64,000 bases of DNA from Ceratotherium simum simum (GCF_000283155.1 NW_004454178.1:25910501-25974500); one strand, 5' to 3'; shown: positions 1 through 11,589, numbered from the stretch's first letter. Notes: a model not told the origin generated them from the letters alone. Numbers and translations are program-made.

Positions 1-185
1 AACATTCCATTGTCTGGATATAGCAGTTTATTGATCTAGTCACCTACTGAGGGAAATCTTGGTTGCTTCCAGGTTTTGGCAATTATGAATAAAACTGCTG
101 TAAACAGTTTTTTTCCACCATCTCTTTACTCAGTCATTCAATTATAGCATCTGTGTGCAGGTTTTTGTGTCTGCATAAGTTTCAA
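1..185 (-). mobile_element. L1 fragment (end of ORF2 region), minus strand
   Basis: The stretch reads as the reverse complement of the L1 segment near the end of ORF2 (the 'tattccattg...gttgcttcca...ttatgaataaa' pattern). The same L1 segment recurs at about 1318-1480 in the same orientation, so there are two copies of this region close together. It runs off the left edge of the window. A 30-bp piece at 115-144 does not belong to this L1 position and matches 694-723 exactly. Class is recognised by pattern; the subfamily is not resolved. Confidence 0.85.
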
Positions 186-196
186 ATCCTTTGGAT

Positions 197-321
197 CCTT
201 CCTTCCCTTCTCTTTCCTTCCCTACTCTCCCTCCTTCCCTCCCTCCATCCCTCCTCCCTTCCTCCCTTCCTCTCTCTCTCTTTCTTTCCTTCTTCTCTCT
301 TTCACTTTCTTACCTTCTGCT
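197..321 (+). repeat. Polypyrimidine (C/T) low-complexity tract
   Basis: About 125 bases are nearly all C and T, built from CCTT, CCCT and CTCT units with only a few interruptions. It lies between two L1-derived blocks. Homopurine-homopyrimidine tracts of this kind can adopt triplex (H-DNA) structure and are slippage-prone; whether this one does is inference. Confidence 0.9.
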
Positions 322-2204
322 CCAGGCTTGTCTTGCATATTTCCTGCCCCAATCCTAGAATCAGCCTTTTCTTTAAGGAGCCCTGGTCCCTTTCATTGGA
401 GAATAGTGTTAGAAACTAAGATCTGGCCTCTAGGTGTGCTCATGGCACTAGGAAGTCTTTTCTTTTAGGCCCTCTTAATGGCCAGAGCAGGGAAATATAT
501 GTGTATATACTAACCCACATATACACCTGTCTAAAAATATGTCTCTATGTAGCCATCTGCATGTATATTAGGTTAAACATGAGTTCTTATTGATGTCTCT
601 AATGTAAGCCAGTACCTCATGGGTCATTCTAGCCTCGTCCCCTTGCTCATCTGTAAATTTCCATCCCAACAGTAAGAACGTGGCTTCCAGCATCCACCAT
701 CTCTTTACTCAGTCATTCAATTACAGCATACATGTATAGCAGCATCAGAATTGTTAACCATATCCCCATTTGAATAAATTTTATTGAGGAGAGGACAGAA
801 CTTCTGTGCAATCCCTTTTGCCTCTAGTCTTATAGGCTCCATTCATTTCCAAAGTTACTTAAATCAGCACTTTTTCACCCACCCCGTCAGTGAGGTTGTT
901 TCATATATTTGTAATAAGTTCTATTCTCTTATAAAAATCTGCATTTTTTTTCTGGGATTCCTCCTAAATAATTTTTTTTAATTTGCATATATTAAGATTC
1001 ACTCTGTGTTGTAATGTTTTATAGATTTTGACAAATGCATAATGTCATGTATCTGCCATTACAGTATCACGCAGAACAGTTTTACAGCCCTAAAAATCTC
1101 CTGAGTTTCACCTATTCACCCCCTCCTGCCTCCTTCCAAACTCCTGGCAACCACTGATCATTTAATGTCATGTAGTTTTGTCTTTTCAGGAATGTCACGC
1201 AGTGGAAATCATATAGTATATAGCCTTTCCAGACTGGCTTATTTCATTTAGGAGTAGCCATTTAAAGTTCCTCCCTGTCTTTTCATGGCCTGACAGCTCA
1301 TTTCTTTTTATTTCTGTATAGTATTCCATTGATTGGATGTACCAGTTTCTTTATCCATTTACCTGGTGAAGGACATCTTGGTTGCTTCCAATTTTTGGCT
1401 ATTATGAATGAAGTTGCTATAAACATTTGCGTTCAGGTTTTTGTGTGGACATAAGTTTTCAATTCAGTTAGGTAAATACCCAGGAGTGCAGTTGCTGGAT
1501 CGTATGCTAAGACTATGTTTAGCTTTGTAAGAAACTGCCAAAATGCCTTCCAATTGTCAAATGTCAGTGTCTTCCAAATGTCAAGCCAGTTCCACAGTGG
1601 CTGCACCACTTTCATTCCTACCAATGATGGATGTGCGTTCCTGTTGCTCTCCATCCTCATCAGCATTTGGAATTGTCAGGATTTGGGATTTTAGCCATTC
1701 TAACAGGTACGTCGTGGTATCTCACTGTTGTTTTAATTTACAATTCCCTAATGACAAATGATATGACCATCTTTTTATATGCTAATTTACCATCTGTACA
1801 TCTTATTTCATGAGGTGTCTGTTCAGAATTTTTGTCCATTTATAAACTGAGTTGTTGGTTTTATTATTTTTGGGTTTTAAGAGTTCTTTGTATATTTTGA
1901 ATGCAATATATCTTTATCAGATATGTGTTTTGTGAATATTTTTCTCCCAATCTGTCATTTATCTTTTCATTCTGTTAGTGTCTTTGGCAAAGCAGAAGTT
2001 TTTAAATTTTAGTAAAGCCTAACATCAATTTTTCTATTGTGGATTGTGCTCCTGATGTTGTATCTAAAAACTCATCACCAAACCCAAGGTCACCTAGATT
2101 TTTCTTATGTAATATTCTAAAAATTTTATAATTTTGCATTTTACATATAGCTCTATGATCCATTTTGAGTTAATTTTTTTGAAATGTGTTATGTCTGTCT
2201 CTCT

Positions 2205-2247
2205 GTATATATACATACGTACATATATACATATACATATCTAGATA
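2205..2247. repeat. TA/CA-rich simple repeat
   Basis: A short run of TATATACATA-type units sits inside the L1 and directly precedes the DNA transposon insertion. It is AT-rich and low complexity. It may have grown from the TA-rich target chosen by the transposon, which is inference. Confidence 0.7.
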
Positions 2248-2462
2248 CAGTTGTGTGCTGCACCGCATAACAGCATTTCAGTCAAGGATGGACTGCGTAT
2301 ATGATGGTGGTCCCATAAGATTAGTACCATATAGCCTAGGTGTGTAGTAGGCTATACAATCTAGATTTGTGTAAATACACTCTACACTGTTCACACAACA
2401 ACAAAATCACCTAAAGATGCATTTCTCAGACCATATCCCTGTTGTTAAGCAATGTATGACTG
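2248..2462. mobile_element. Non-autonomous DNA transposon (TA target site, mariner/Tigger type)
   Basis: The 215-bp block begins CAGTTGTGTGCTGC and ends GCAATGTATGACTG, giving partly matched terminal inverted repeats that start CAGT. TA flanks both sides, as expected for the Tc1/mariner/pogo superfamily. The internal text (a CCTAGG-containing 'tagcctaggtgtgtagtaggcta' core and 'cataagattagtacc') is that of a familiar mammalian MER-type element whose exact name I do not assign. It carries no coding capacity. L1 sequence continues on both sides, so it inserted into the L1. Confidence 0.8.
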
Positions 2463-3189
2463 TATATATATTTTTTGCATATAGGCATCCAATTGTTCCA
2501 GAACCATATGTTGAAGAGAATATGCTTTCTCCATTGAATTGCCTTTGCATCTTACTCAAGATCAGTTGACCGTGTTTGTGTGGGTCTATTTCTGGGCTCT
2601 CTATTCTGTGCCATTGATCTATTTGTATATTCTTTCACCAATACCACACTGTCTTAATACTGTAGATTTATAGTAAATCTTGAGGTCAGGTAGCGTCAGT
2701 CCTCCAACTTTGTTCCCCTTCTTCAGTATTATGTTGGCTATTCTGGGTCTTTCCATACAAACTTTAGGATCAGTTTGTTAATATCCACAATATAACTTGC
2801 TGGGAATTTGACTGGCACAGCATTGAATCTATAGATCAAGTTGATAAGAATTGACATCTTAACAATGTTGGGTCTTCCAATCCATGAGCATGGAATATCT
2901 CTGCACTTATTGGGATCTTCTTTGATTTCTTTTATCAGAGTTTTGTAGTTTCCCCCGTATAGATCCTGTACATGTTTTTGTTAGATTTATACTTAAGTAT
3001 TTCATTTGTTTTCAAATGTAGATGGTAGTTTATATTACCTTACATAATTTCAAATTCCACTTGCTCACTGCTGGTATATAGGAAAGCAATTGAATTTTGT
3101 ATATTAACATTGTTTCCTGTGATCTTGCTACAATCACTTCCGGGAGGTTTTTGTGGTTGTTGATTCTTTGGGATACTGTACATAGATAA

Positions 3190-3462
3190 TCATGTTGTCT
3201 GTAGATAAAGTTTTATTTCTTCTTTCCCAATATGTATACCTTGTATTTCTATTTCTTGTTTTATTGCACTAGCTAGAACTTCCAATATAATATTGAATAG
3301 GAGTGGTAAGAGGGGACGTTCTTGCCTTGTTCCCAATCTTTGGAGTAAGATATCCAGTTTCTCATGATTGAGCATTGTATTAGCTATTGGATTTTTGTAG
3401 ATGTTCTTTATCAAGTTGAGGAAATTTCCTTCTCTTTCTAGTTTTCTAAGAGCTTTTAACAT
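3190..3462 (-). pseudogene. L1 ORF2 reverse-transcriptase remnant
   Basis: A 90-codon open stretch on the minus strand reads as part of the L1 ORF2 reverse-transcriptase domain: an LRKL-type helix, an LIKNIYKNP-like segment, and a GTRQ...PLLPLLFNIILEVLA segment where active L1 has [21 protein letters not shown]. The frame ends just before the catalytic FADD-type motif, which is lost. It is a decayed piece of the surrounding element, not a gene of the host. Confidence 0.85.
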
Positions 3463-4310
3463 GAATGGATGTTGGTTTTGTCTAAAGTGTTTTTTCCTGA
3501 ATGAATTGATATGATCTTCAGATCATTCTTCTTTAGCCTGTTCACGTGGTATATTATATGAATTGATTTTTGAATGTTAAGCCAGTTTGCATACATGGAG
3601 TAAATCCCTCTTGGTTGTGGTGTGTAATTCTTTTTATAAATTGTTGGATTTGATTTGCTAATATTTTGTTAAGGATTTTTGCATCTACGTATAAGAGATA
3701 TTGGTCTGTAGTTTTTCTTTCTTGTCATTCTGTATCTGCTTTTGGTATGAGGGTAATCTTGACCTCATAGAATGAAATAGGAAGTGTTCCCTCTGCTTCT
3801 GTTTTCTGGAAGCATTTGTAGAGAATTGGCAATATCTCTTCCTTAAATGTTTCGTGGAATTCACCAATGAAACTATCTGGGTCTGGTACTGTCTTTTGGA
3901 AGATTACGATTTATTGATTCATTTTCTTTAATAGTTATAGGTTTATTCAGATTATCTGTTTCTTCCTGTGTGAGTTTTGGTAGCTTGTGTCTTTCAAGGA
4001 AGTGATCCATTTCATCCTACTTATCAAGTTTGTGGGCACAGAGTTGTTCATATTATTCCTGTATCATCGTTTTAATGTGCATGAGATCAGTAGAGATGAC
4101 CTGTCTTTCATTTCTGACATTAATAATTTGTGTCTTCTCTCTTTTTCTCTTGGTTAGTCTGACTAGAGACTTGTCATATTTACTGGTCTTTTCAAAGAGT
4201 CAGATTTTGGTTTTGTTGATTTTTCTCTATTGATTTTTTGTTTTCAAGTTCTTTGATTTCTGCTCTAATTGCTGTAATTTCTTTTCTTCTGGTTGTTTTA
4301 GGCTTAAAGG

Positions 4311-5250
4311 CAAGACCTTTCAGTTCTTGTATTTCTCTGAACTCCTCAAGGTGTTCTTTCTTACTGCATATTTTTTCATTTTTTTCTTAAAGAACATGAC
4401 CTGAGCTGCATGGAATAAGATGAAACAGCAGATGTGTGGGCAGCTGTCTGGAGTTACCCTGAAATAGCAACTGGATGCAGTACCACAACATGATGGCATT
4501 TTGAAGAGCAGGGCTTTTTCCTGACTTGTGTTATTTTGCCTTGTTATCATTGGAGTTGACAAATCAGAGGCACGGCTGAATGCTGTGTGTGCCTCCAAAA
4601 TACCCCCTGCTGGTCAAGGGGTATGTTCACAGGGCCCCAACCATTGCAGTGAGACCTCCCAGGATGCAGTTCCTGCTGGAGTAAGCATCCTACAGCACGT
4701 CCCCACTCACCGCCACCCAGGAAGGGGAACCCCAGTCTGTGAGCAGCAGGACCTACTCCTGGCAGGTCCCCTGCAGATCAGACCTGCTCAAGTGTCACTT
4801 GGCAGTCAGGGGTAACTGAAAATTGGACCTTTGTTTTGCAGTCCCTACGGTTTTTGTTGGAGATTAACTGAAGGTGTCAGTTTCTTGGTGATAGCAGGGG
4901 TGATGTGGAGGACAGCTCCAGGACCGTGAAAGGAACCATTGTTCAAAATCTAAGTACACAAGAACTGTCTTTTTTTCCTGTCTGCAGACCTATCTTCTTT
5001 TAAATACAAGGTTGCCTGCATTGTCTACAGGAACTTCTAGAACAAATCAGGCAATGCTGGGCAATAGCCATTGTGGGGAACATTATCTTTGCCCTCCCAG
5101 CTAAGCTGAATGTTAGGAGCAGCTCTGGAGACAGAGCCCTTGGAGCGCCAGGAGAAAGCTTGGGTCTTTTTGCTTTAACCCTTCGAGGTTTGATTAGACC
5201 CAAAACAATGGAGTTGGAGCACAGACTCTCACAGCCAAATTTCATATTTG
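4311..5250. other. Unassigned sequence
   Basis: No repeat or exon is recognised here with confidence. Short open frames occur on both strands (for example 4528-4815 plus and 5000-5245 minus) but none has recognisable domains or a splice context. The 4600-4800 part is GC-richer and may be a decayed ancient repeat. Confidence 0.5.
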
Positions 5251-5544
5251 TAAATTCTAAATTTTTTTTAAAATCTAGCTTTTTTATTTTTTGAGGAAGA
5301 TTGGCCCTGTGCTAAAATCTGTTGCCAATCTTCCTCTTTTTTTTTGTCCCCAAAGCCCCAGTACACAGTTGTGTATCACAGTTGTAGAGTAGTAGTTCTT
5401 CCATGGGACGCCGCCTCAGCAGGGCTTGCTGAGCGGTGAATAGGTCCACACCCAGGATCCGAACCATGAACCCTGGGCTGCTGAAGTGGAGTGCGCGAAC
5501 TTAACCACTACATCACCGGGCCGGCCCCTAAATTCTAAATTTTT
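5251..5544 (-). mobile_element. ERE-type SINE, minus strand, with 16-bp target-site duplication
   Basis: The body 5267-5528 is the reverse complement of a tRNA-derived equine ERE SINE. It has the GGCCGGCCCC end at its right, a 'ggatccgaacc' inverted B box, and the 'gaggaagattggcc' tail module at its left. It is flanked by a perfect 16-bp direct repeat, taaattctaaattttt, at 5251-5266 and 5529-5544, which marks insertion by L1-type target-primed reverse transcription. This family is the main taxonomic clue for a perissodactyl. Confidence 0.96.
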
Positions 5545-6149
5545 ATGCACTCTGAGGCAAGGGGAAGTGGGGAATGGGGAGCTTTGGAAAAGGCAGGATT
5601 GAGGGTCTGCTCCGCGTGGACAGGAAGGCGAGGTCCCCCAGGCTCCCCTAGACAGACTGCTCCAGGAGCAAGCAGAGAAGAAACGGCCATCGACATAGGA
5701 AGTGCCTTGGGCTAGCGGACCCCCAGAGTGGGGTGGGGAGTGGGACATGAGGTTTCTACTATGTTTCAGAACAGGCAGAGCGAAGCCAAAGCAACTGGAA
5801 TGTTCTTTTCCTCTCTCTTAGATTTCTGTCTTCCCCAAACCAACCAAGTCTGCATTAACCTTTCCTTGAAATCAAAATCAGACCTGTTCCTACCATATTG
5901 GGGGCCTAGGGCAAGTGTTCAAATGGAAGCCCTCATGCCACAGTTTATTAAACCAAGCTAATTAACTACTAAATATAATATGCCCAGTCCTCTCAGCTTG
6001 TCTCACCCTAGCAAATATGTCTTCTTAATGACCTGGAAGGCCAGGTCTGCCTCCTGCCCTGCCCACTGCAGACTTTGTCTTGCACCCCAAGGGCCTTGAG
6101 CACATGTGTGTGGACACTCCAGCCCCACCTATAAGCTCTGCTACAGTCC
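5545..6149. other. Unassigned sequence
   Basis: No transposon or exon is recognised. Open frames on both strands (for example 5416-5748 minus, overlapping the SINE) show no conserved protein features. Confidence 0.5.
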
Positions 6150-7090
6150 CGTCCACTGGAATGGCAACAATTAAAAAGACAACAGTATAAAATGTGGTCA
6201 AGGATGTGAAGCAGCTGAAATGCTCATACACAGCTGGTAGGAATGTGAACGGCATAGCCACTTGGGAAATCAGTGGCAATTTCTAATGATGTTAAACATA
6301 CACTTGCCATATGATCCAGCAGTCCCACTCCTAGATGTTTACCCAAGAGAAACGAAAACTTACGAGTGTGCAAAAGCCTGTATGTGAATGTATGTACAAC
6401 TTTAATCATGATAGCCGAGAACTAGATACAACCCAAGTGTCCTTCAACTGGTGAATGGATAAACAAACTACAGCACATCCAAACTATGGAATACTACTTA
6501 GCAATAAAAAGGAACAAACTATTGATACGTGCAACAACATGTGTGTATCTCAAACGCACGATGCTAGGTGAAGGAAGCCAGACCCTGAAGGCTAGATGTT
6601 GTATGATTCCATTTATATGACATTCTGGAAATGGCAGACCTATGAGGACAGAGAAGAAATTAGTGTTTAGCAGCTGTTAGGGGTAGAGGAGGGAATATTT
6701 TTGGGTGATAGAACTGTTCTATCTTGACTGTGGTGGTGGGTTCGTGACTCTAACACTTGTCAAAACACATAGAATCGCATGCCGCAGAGTGAATTTTGCT
6801 GTATGTTAAATAAAAATATTAAAAACTATGTAGATAAAAGACAACCCAGTTGTGGTGCCAGAATTCAGGATTACATTACCCCGTGTAGGAGAGACTGGGA
6901 GAAGACACAGTGGGGTTCCTGGGTCACTGCTTATGTCTGTCTGCTTTGATTTGGGCACCAGGAACATGAGTGTGTTCACTTTGTGAAAATCCAGTAAAGG
7001 GCACTCCTATAATTTGTGTGGTTTTTCGATATATATGTTATTCTTTAATTAAGAGGTCACTTAAAAAGTACGAAAGAATTGGAAACATAA
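6150..7090 (+). mobile_element. L1 3' end, plus strand
   Basis: 6150-6830 follows the end of L1 ORF2 and its 3' UTR in sense orientation: the 'catatgatccagcagt' and 'tccttcaactggtgaatggataaac' patterns, then 'tatgacattctgga', ending in an A-rich stretch near 6815. The next 250 bp (about 6850-7090) contains a further 3'-end-like stretch with 'gtgtgttcactttgtgaaaat'. It may belong to the same or an older L1. No open reading frame survives. Confidence 0.8.
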
Positions 7091-8104
7091 AAATTAATAA
7101 ATTTGTGTGACAACTTCGAGTATGTAAAGTGCTACCCCAGCCCTTCTCCTGAACTCCCTCCACCTCCCATTGAATCCACAGGCATCATCCCCCCATCTTG
7201 CGGCTCTGAGATGCAGAGGCTAGCTGGGTCCCAGGCCATGCAGTGGGGTCCGGGTGGACTTGGGGTGGGGCCCCAGGTCTCCTTATTTCTAGCTCCGTGC
7301 TCTACTTTATACCACATTTGGAAAAGCTTTGTTGAAATGGATGACAGAGCAGATGCCTTTCCTGAGCCAGCTGGGGAGCAGGCTGGGTGGGCACCACCTT
7401 CGTGCTGGTGAACCCAGAGGAGGAAGACAGGGGAGAGCTCAGAGCACTCGTGTAACCAAATTGTCTCTGTGAGCCCTGAAGACTCTGATTAAAACACTTC
7501 ACCTGATGAACAAAATAAGAAAGAGCTATCTTTTCCATAGGAAGAGAGATGGAGGTCTTCTCCCTTTCTCTTTTATCCCAGTACACCATATTCTACCCAC
7601 CAACACGTAGAACAAATAAAGCAAAATCAGAGTTGAGCTTCTAGAGATACTGTCTTTCCTCCACTGAGAAAAGATTCTGGTGTCCCTGCCGGTTCCTGTG
7701 CGTGAGTTCACAGAGAGCTCCACGGTTCTCATGTCTCTAACGGTAAACGAGAATTCTGCTGAGATGTCCCAAGTTTGTGCCACGTCAGTGTTCTTACCTT
7801 CTATGAACTGTGTCCTGTTTTCAGCTGCTGATGAGTCCTCTGGCGGTGGAGCTGGCGGTGCATTAATGGAAAGCGCAGATTCCTGTGCAGGAGATGTTGC
7901 CAACACAACAGGGACCACCTTCTCCATTCATCTTCAGAGGTTCCTGCTGGACTGGTCAGAGCTCCATCGGGCCCCACACACAACCAGGCGACCCCACAAG
8001 CGATGTGGACTCAACATGCCTATAACAGAGCTCAATTCCCTGTCCCACCTCCAAGTCGATCTCCTCCAGTTTCTCCATCTCAATGAGTGTTAGCACCACC
8101 ACCC
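7091..8104. other. Unassigned sequence with overlapping open frames on both strands
   Basis: No repeat is recognised. Two open frames overlap on opposite strands: 7680-8093 plus (137 codons) and 7526-7927 minus (133 codons). Neither shows a domain I know. The minus strand carries an AG/GTAAGA sequence near 7796-7803 that resembles a splice donor, but no matching acceptor or conserved frame is evident. The open frames probably reflect few TA-containing codons, but I cannot exclude an old retrocopy. Confidence 0.4.
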
Positions 8105-8545
8105 AGCTGACCTAGCCAAAGCCTGGGCACCATCACTGTCCCCTGCCCCCTCATCTCTCTCTCCAGTCTATGACCAGTCTATCCCCATCAAGTCTAACTC
8201 TGACAGTCTCTTCACTCTGTCTGCCTTTCATCATCACCCCAGTGAGCTAAGTGGGACAATGGTTGTTGCCACATTACCGAGGAGGGGACTGAAACAAGTA
8301 AGATCTGTGCAAAATTGTATGGTGAGTAGGTGGATGGTTGAGCCGAAAACCAGGTCTCCATGGCTCCATCTCTTCCTTTTACAATACACTGGTCACTGTC
8401 ACCTCTCCTCCAGACCTTTGAGAAGGCCTCTCGACTGCTCTACAGACACCTCCTCTCACCCTCTCCAATCCGTAGTCCACGCTGTGTCTAGGATAATCTG
8501 TTTCCCAACCTCCTCTGGTAATAACCTTCACACACGCAATAAATT
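8105..8545 (+). mobile_element. L2 fragments (plus) with MIR-like insert
   Basis: 8105-8241 and about 8376-8545 follow the L2 (CR1-like LINE) ORF2 text in sense: a 'tccccatcaagtctaactctgacagtctc' type stretch, then 'gactgctctacag...ccaatccgtagtccacgctgtg'. Between them, about 8242-8375, the 'attaccgaggaggggactgaa' pattern resembles a MIR core in minus orientation, so a MIR may have landed inside the L2. Divergence is high and edges are rough. Confidence 0.6.
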
Positions 8546-9007
8546 CCTTTAGGAACTGGAAGCAAAAGGAATGGAGCCTTTAGCCATCACAAGAGCTCCC
8601 CTCACGCAGATCTCAGCACCTTTTATCCAGATGTTGGGGACCCAGGAGCCCGGAAGGGAAGAATTCCAAAATGCATAATCGTAGCCTTGGACTCCACACA
8701 AAATAGAAGAGAGGCAGGGCGGATTCTGAATTCACAAGGGAAAAGTGGAACTCCAGAGAAGTTAAGAGGCTTCTAGTGATACAGCTTCCACGGGGAAACC
8801 GTGGTGTCCATACATCCAGCTCTGTGGACGTCATCAGCTGTGGATTCACACTGACCCATCTACCCCGGGTTGTGGCTCACCTGGCTGGCTGCTCCACTGA
8901 GCCAGATTGAGAATACAGAACAGAGCAAACTTAGCCAGCCTCAACATTACATCACCAACCTGGGTTCTACCAACTGATATAAACAAATGACCACATTCAG
9001 ACAGAAA
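8546..9007. other. Unassigned sequence
   Basis: No gene, repeat or strong motif cluster is recognised in this stretch. Confidence 0.5.
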
Positions 9008-9165
9008 CAATACAGAAGGAATGAGAAATCACCGCCTAACAGATGAGGACACCAAGACCTCAGGGAAAGTGACTTGCACAGGGTCACACAGCTGGCTGGT
9101 AGCAGAGTCAGATCAGAACTAGATCTCTTGAGTTCCAGTTCAGCATGGCCTCGTCTACACTGGGC
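9008..9165 (-). repeat. MIR SINE, minus strand
   Basis: The text 'cagatgaggacaccaag', 'gtgacttgcacagggtcacacagct' and 'ggtagcagagtcagat' is the reverse complement of the MIR core. It is an old tRNA-derived SINE shared by mammals. Confidence 0.85.
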
Positions 9166-9199
9166 ACTCAGGATTGGCGTGATGCAGCTACAGTTGCTG

Positions 9200-9765
9200 A
9201 CTGCCAGCACAGCTGCCAGGTTGCTCTGGGTATCTATCCCTGCATAATAAGTCATCCCAAAACTTAGCGATGTCAAACGACAAGTCGGCGTTATCTTTTG
9301 TGGTCCTCTGGGTTGTCAGGGCTCAGGCAACAGTTCTTCTTGGAGAGATGGAGCCTGGGGCTCAAGTCATCCTGGGGCTCGTGTCTAGGGCTGGACATCC
9401 AATATGGCACACTGTTGTGGCTGGCAGTTGACACTGTCAACTGGGAGCTCCCCTGGAGCCTCACCTAGGCCACGTGGCTTGGGCCTCTCAGCATGGTGGC
9501 TGTGTTCCAAGAGGGAATGCTGCGGAAAGTAAGTGTTCCAGGAAGCAGGAAGTGGAAGGAGCCAGATCAGTTAGTGGCTATGTCAGGACATCCCCTCTGC
9601 TGCATTCTATGTGTATGCAGCCCCAGGGTCAGCCCAGGTTCCAGGTTAGAGGAAATCCGCTCTGCCTCTTGACTGGGAGAGGGGCAAGGCCAGCTGCAAA
9701 AGAGCCTGTATGATGAGGATGCTGTGGTGGCCATCTTTAGAAAAGTACCATCTGCCACCCTGGTC
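9200..9765. repeat. LTR-like dispersed repeat (tentative)
   Basis: The run from 'cataataagtcatcccaaaacttagcgatg' through 'tggctgtgttccaagaggga' to 'tggccatctttagaaaagtacc' follows the layout of a widespread mammalian LTR-type repeat in reverse orientation. I recognise the pattern but cannot name the subfamily. It contains no open frame of note. Confidence 0.5.
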
Positions 9766-9885
9766 GTGGCAAACTAGACCCGACAAGCTGTATGGCTGAA
9801 CCCTTTGGAGAAAGCTTAGAAGCCTCACTAACTGCCCAAGATGGGCCAAGCCAAGCCCACATGTCCAGCCAGGCTGGTAGCTATT

Positions 9886-10065
9886 GTGGTGTAGTGGCAA
9901 CGCCTAGAGCTGGGGTCAGGAGACCGGCTGAGTCGTGACACTTGCCCAGCCACTAACCCTCTCGGGGCCTCAGATTCCTATCTGAAATTGGGAACAGGAC
10001 CACCCAGAGACCCCCTGGGGACATTCAGTGAGTCCACCTTAGTCAATGGACTAATTGCTCACGCG
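9886..10065 (+). repeat. MIR SINE, plus strand
   Basis: The stretch has 'gtggtgtagtggcaacg', then 'gacacttgcccagccactaaccctctcggggcctcagattcc' in broken form, matching the MIR core in sense. It is diverged. Confidence 0.8.
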
Positions 10066-10339
10066 GACACAGCCACCAACTCTTTGAACAGTTGTCAGAG
10101 TGTCTTCCCAGCCACTAACTTGAGTGGGGATAGAAGAAGGCCATGGAGCACTCACCAAACTGTTGCTAATGACCAAGAAAAGACCTACTTTCAAAGCCTT
10201 AGGTGCATGTGAGTGGGTGCCCTCCACACCTGCTGTGGAAAGTGGGGAGAAGAGAGAGGCAGGTGAAGGTGGGGGGCCGTGGGGAGCAGATGCTGGGCCC
10301 AAGCAGTTTGGCTAATGTGCAAAGCAGAAGAGTGGGCTG

Positions 10340-10640
10340 GGCTGCGTGCTGTTAGGTGTTAACGATTTCCTCAACTGCCATAGGGGAAACAGAGGAGCCT
10401 GAAGGCCAGGCCTCGCAGATAAATGGCTTGGCATGGTGTTAAGTCCTGTATTTAACAGACTGATTAATGGGCCGAAGGAGAGTGACTGCAGCTAATGACA
10501 TGTGCAGGTGGCCGCTGGCGGATCGGGGGCCACTAACACAACAATGGACAATAAGAAATTAAATAGCGAGCAGCACAAGAATCCTGCACACAGAAGTCCC
10601 CTCTTCAATCCGAGTACGGAAAACCATTCATTGTTGTTAA
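10340..10640. promoter_or_regulatory. Candidate conserved non-coding element
   Basis: No transposon is visible. The text is dense in TAAT/ATTA homeodomain-type cores ('gactgattaatgggcc', 'cagctaatgac', 'gttgttaattcattg') and in balanced, non-repetitive sequence of the sort seen in vertebrate conserved non-coding elements. Function is inference; no conservation data are available here. Confidence 0.35.
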
Positions 10641-10780
10641 TTCATTGGAGAAAACCTCAGTGAGCATGTGCCGTGCTTCCCAGGACAGGGATGCAGCAAG
10701 GTGATGAGATAGGTTCCCAGGCTTCTAGAAGATCACAGACTAGTGAACTCAAAACTGAAAACACTGCCTTATAATTACAA
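10640..10780 (-). repeat. L2 3' end, minus strand (weak)
   Basis: 'gagcatgtgccgtgcttcccaggacagggatgcagc' in pieces resembles the reversed 3' end of L2 ('tgccaggcactgttctaggcactggggatacagc'). It is strongly diverged. Confidence 0.5.
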
Positions 10781-11589
10781 AGTGTTTTTTCAGGAGATGT
10801 CAAAGAATTTCAGAGACCGGCGCAACCCTATACATGGGGAGGAGAAACCTTTATACATCCAGTCAACGCATTTCCTGAAGGTTCTTGATTGTTGAGTCAA
10901 GAACAGTACAAGCCTCCTCCTTACTTCCAGCAGAGCACTCATGGGTTGACCATCCAGTGCGCTCCCCTGGTTCCTAGGTCTCTGACCCTGTGGGCTTTTG
11001 GACCCTCCGAGCCACCCTCATAGCCCAGTCAGCTGCCAAGGCCTTCACTACTCTCCTTCCACACTCTTGTCACCCGTGACTTCCTTTTGCCCTCCTGCCA
11101 CCACCTGAACTCAACTGCTTCTCAGGTGCTGGGGCCCTCCCCTGGGGTTCTCACTCTGCTATCTGCTGTCACCTCTGCTCTGGAGGCCGCTCCACCCCAA
11201 CACCTCCTCCAACGACGAGGCTCCAGCCCCCTTCAGGATTCTGCTCAAGTACCTCCTCCTCCCTGAGTGTGCGTCTGAGCCTCACAGCTGCAATCTTGGC
11301 TAAGCCTTGGGTAAGCGAAGGACAGCAATGCCAGCTGGAGCTCTTGGAGAGTGGCTGCTGGGAGCGAGGGAGGAGACCAGGAGCCAAAACACACTGGCTC
11401 GTTCGCTCAGATCCCACAGATACGATCAAGGGACTCACTTGGCCGAGAGACCCAGTTCTGCAGTGGTCTTTCTAAGAGAAGGGAGGAGCATGCCTGCTGA
11501 TAACATTCTAAATGGACCAAGACAGTGACGATGATGGGGGCTTCCCACGTCCCAGGCCTGGTCTAGAACCATATATGTCCTCACGATGA
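10781..11589. other. Unassigned, partly L2-like
   Basis: 10920-11270 is C/T-rich, with text resembling decayed L2 on the plus strand, but similarity is too low to be firm. The rest is unassigned. Open frames on both strands carry no recognised domain. Confidence 0.4.

Larger units (their letters stand above)
310..4310 (-). mobile_element. Old L1, 3' UTR plus ORF2 portion, minus strand
   Basis: About 310-1300 matches the kind of 3' UTR found in L1M-class elements. About 1300-4310 is the reverse complement of the 3' half of ORF2, through the reverse-transcriptase region. A 215-bp DNA transposon copy (2248-2462) interrupts it. All reading frames are broken by stops and indels, so the element is dead. 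The 5' edge near 4310 is where similarity to L1 fades. Continuity between the UTR part and the ORF2 part is inferred from order and orientation. Confidence 0.85.
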
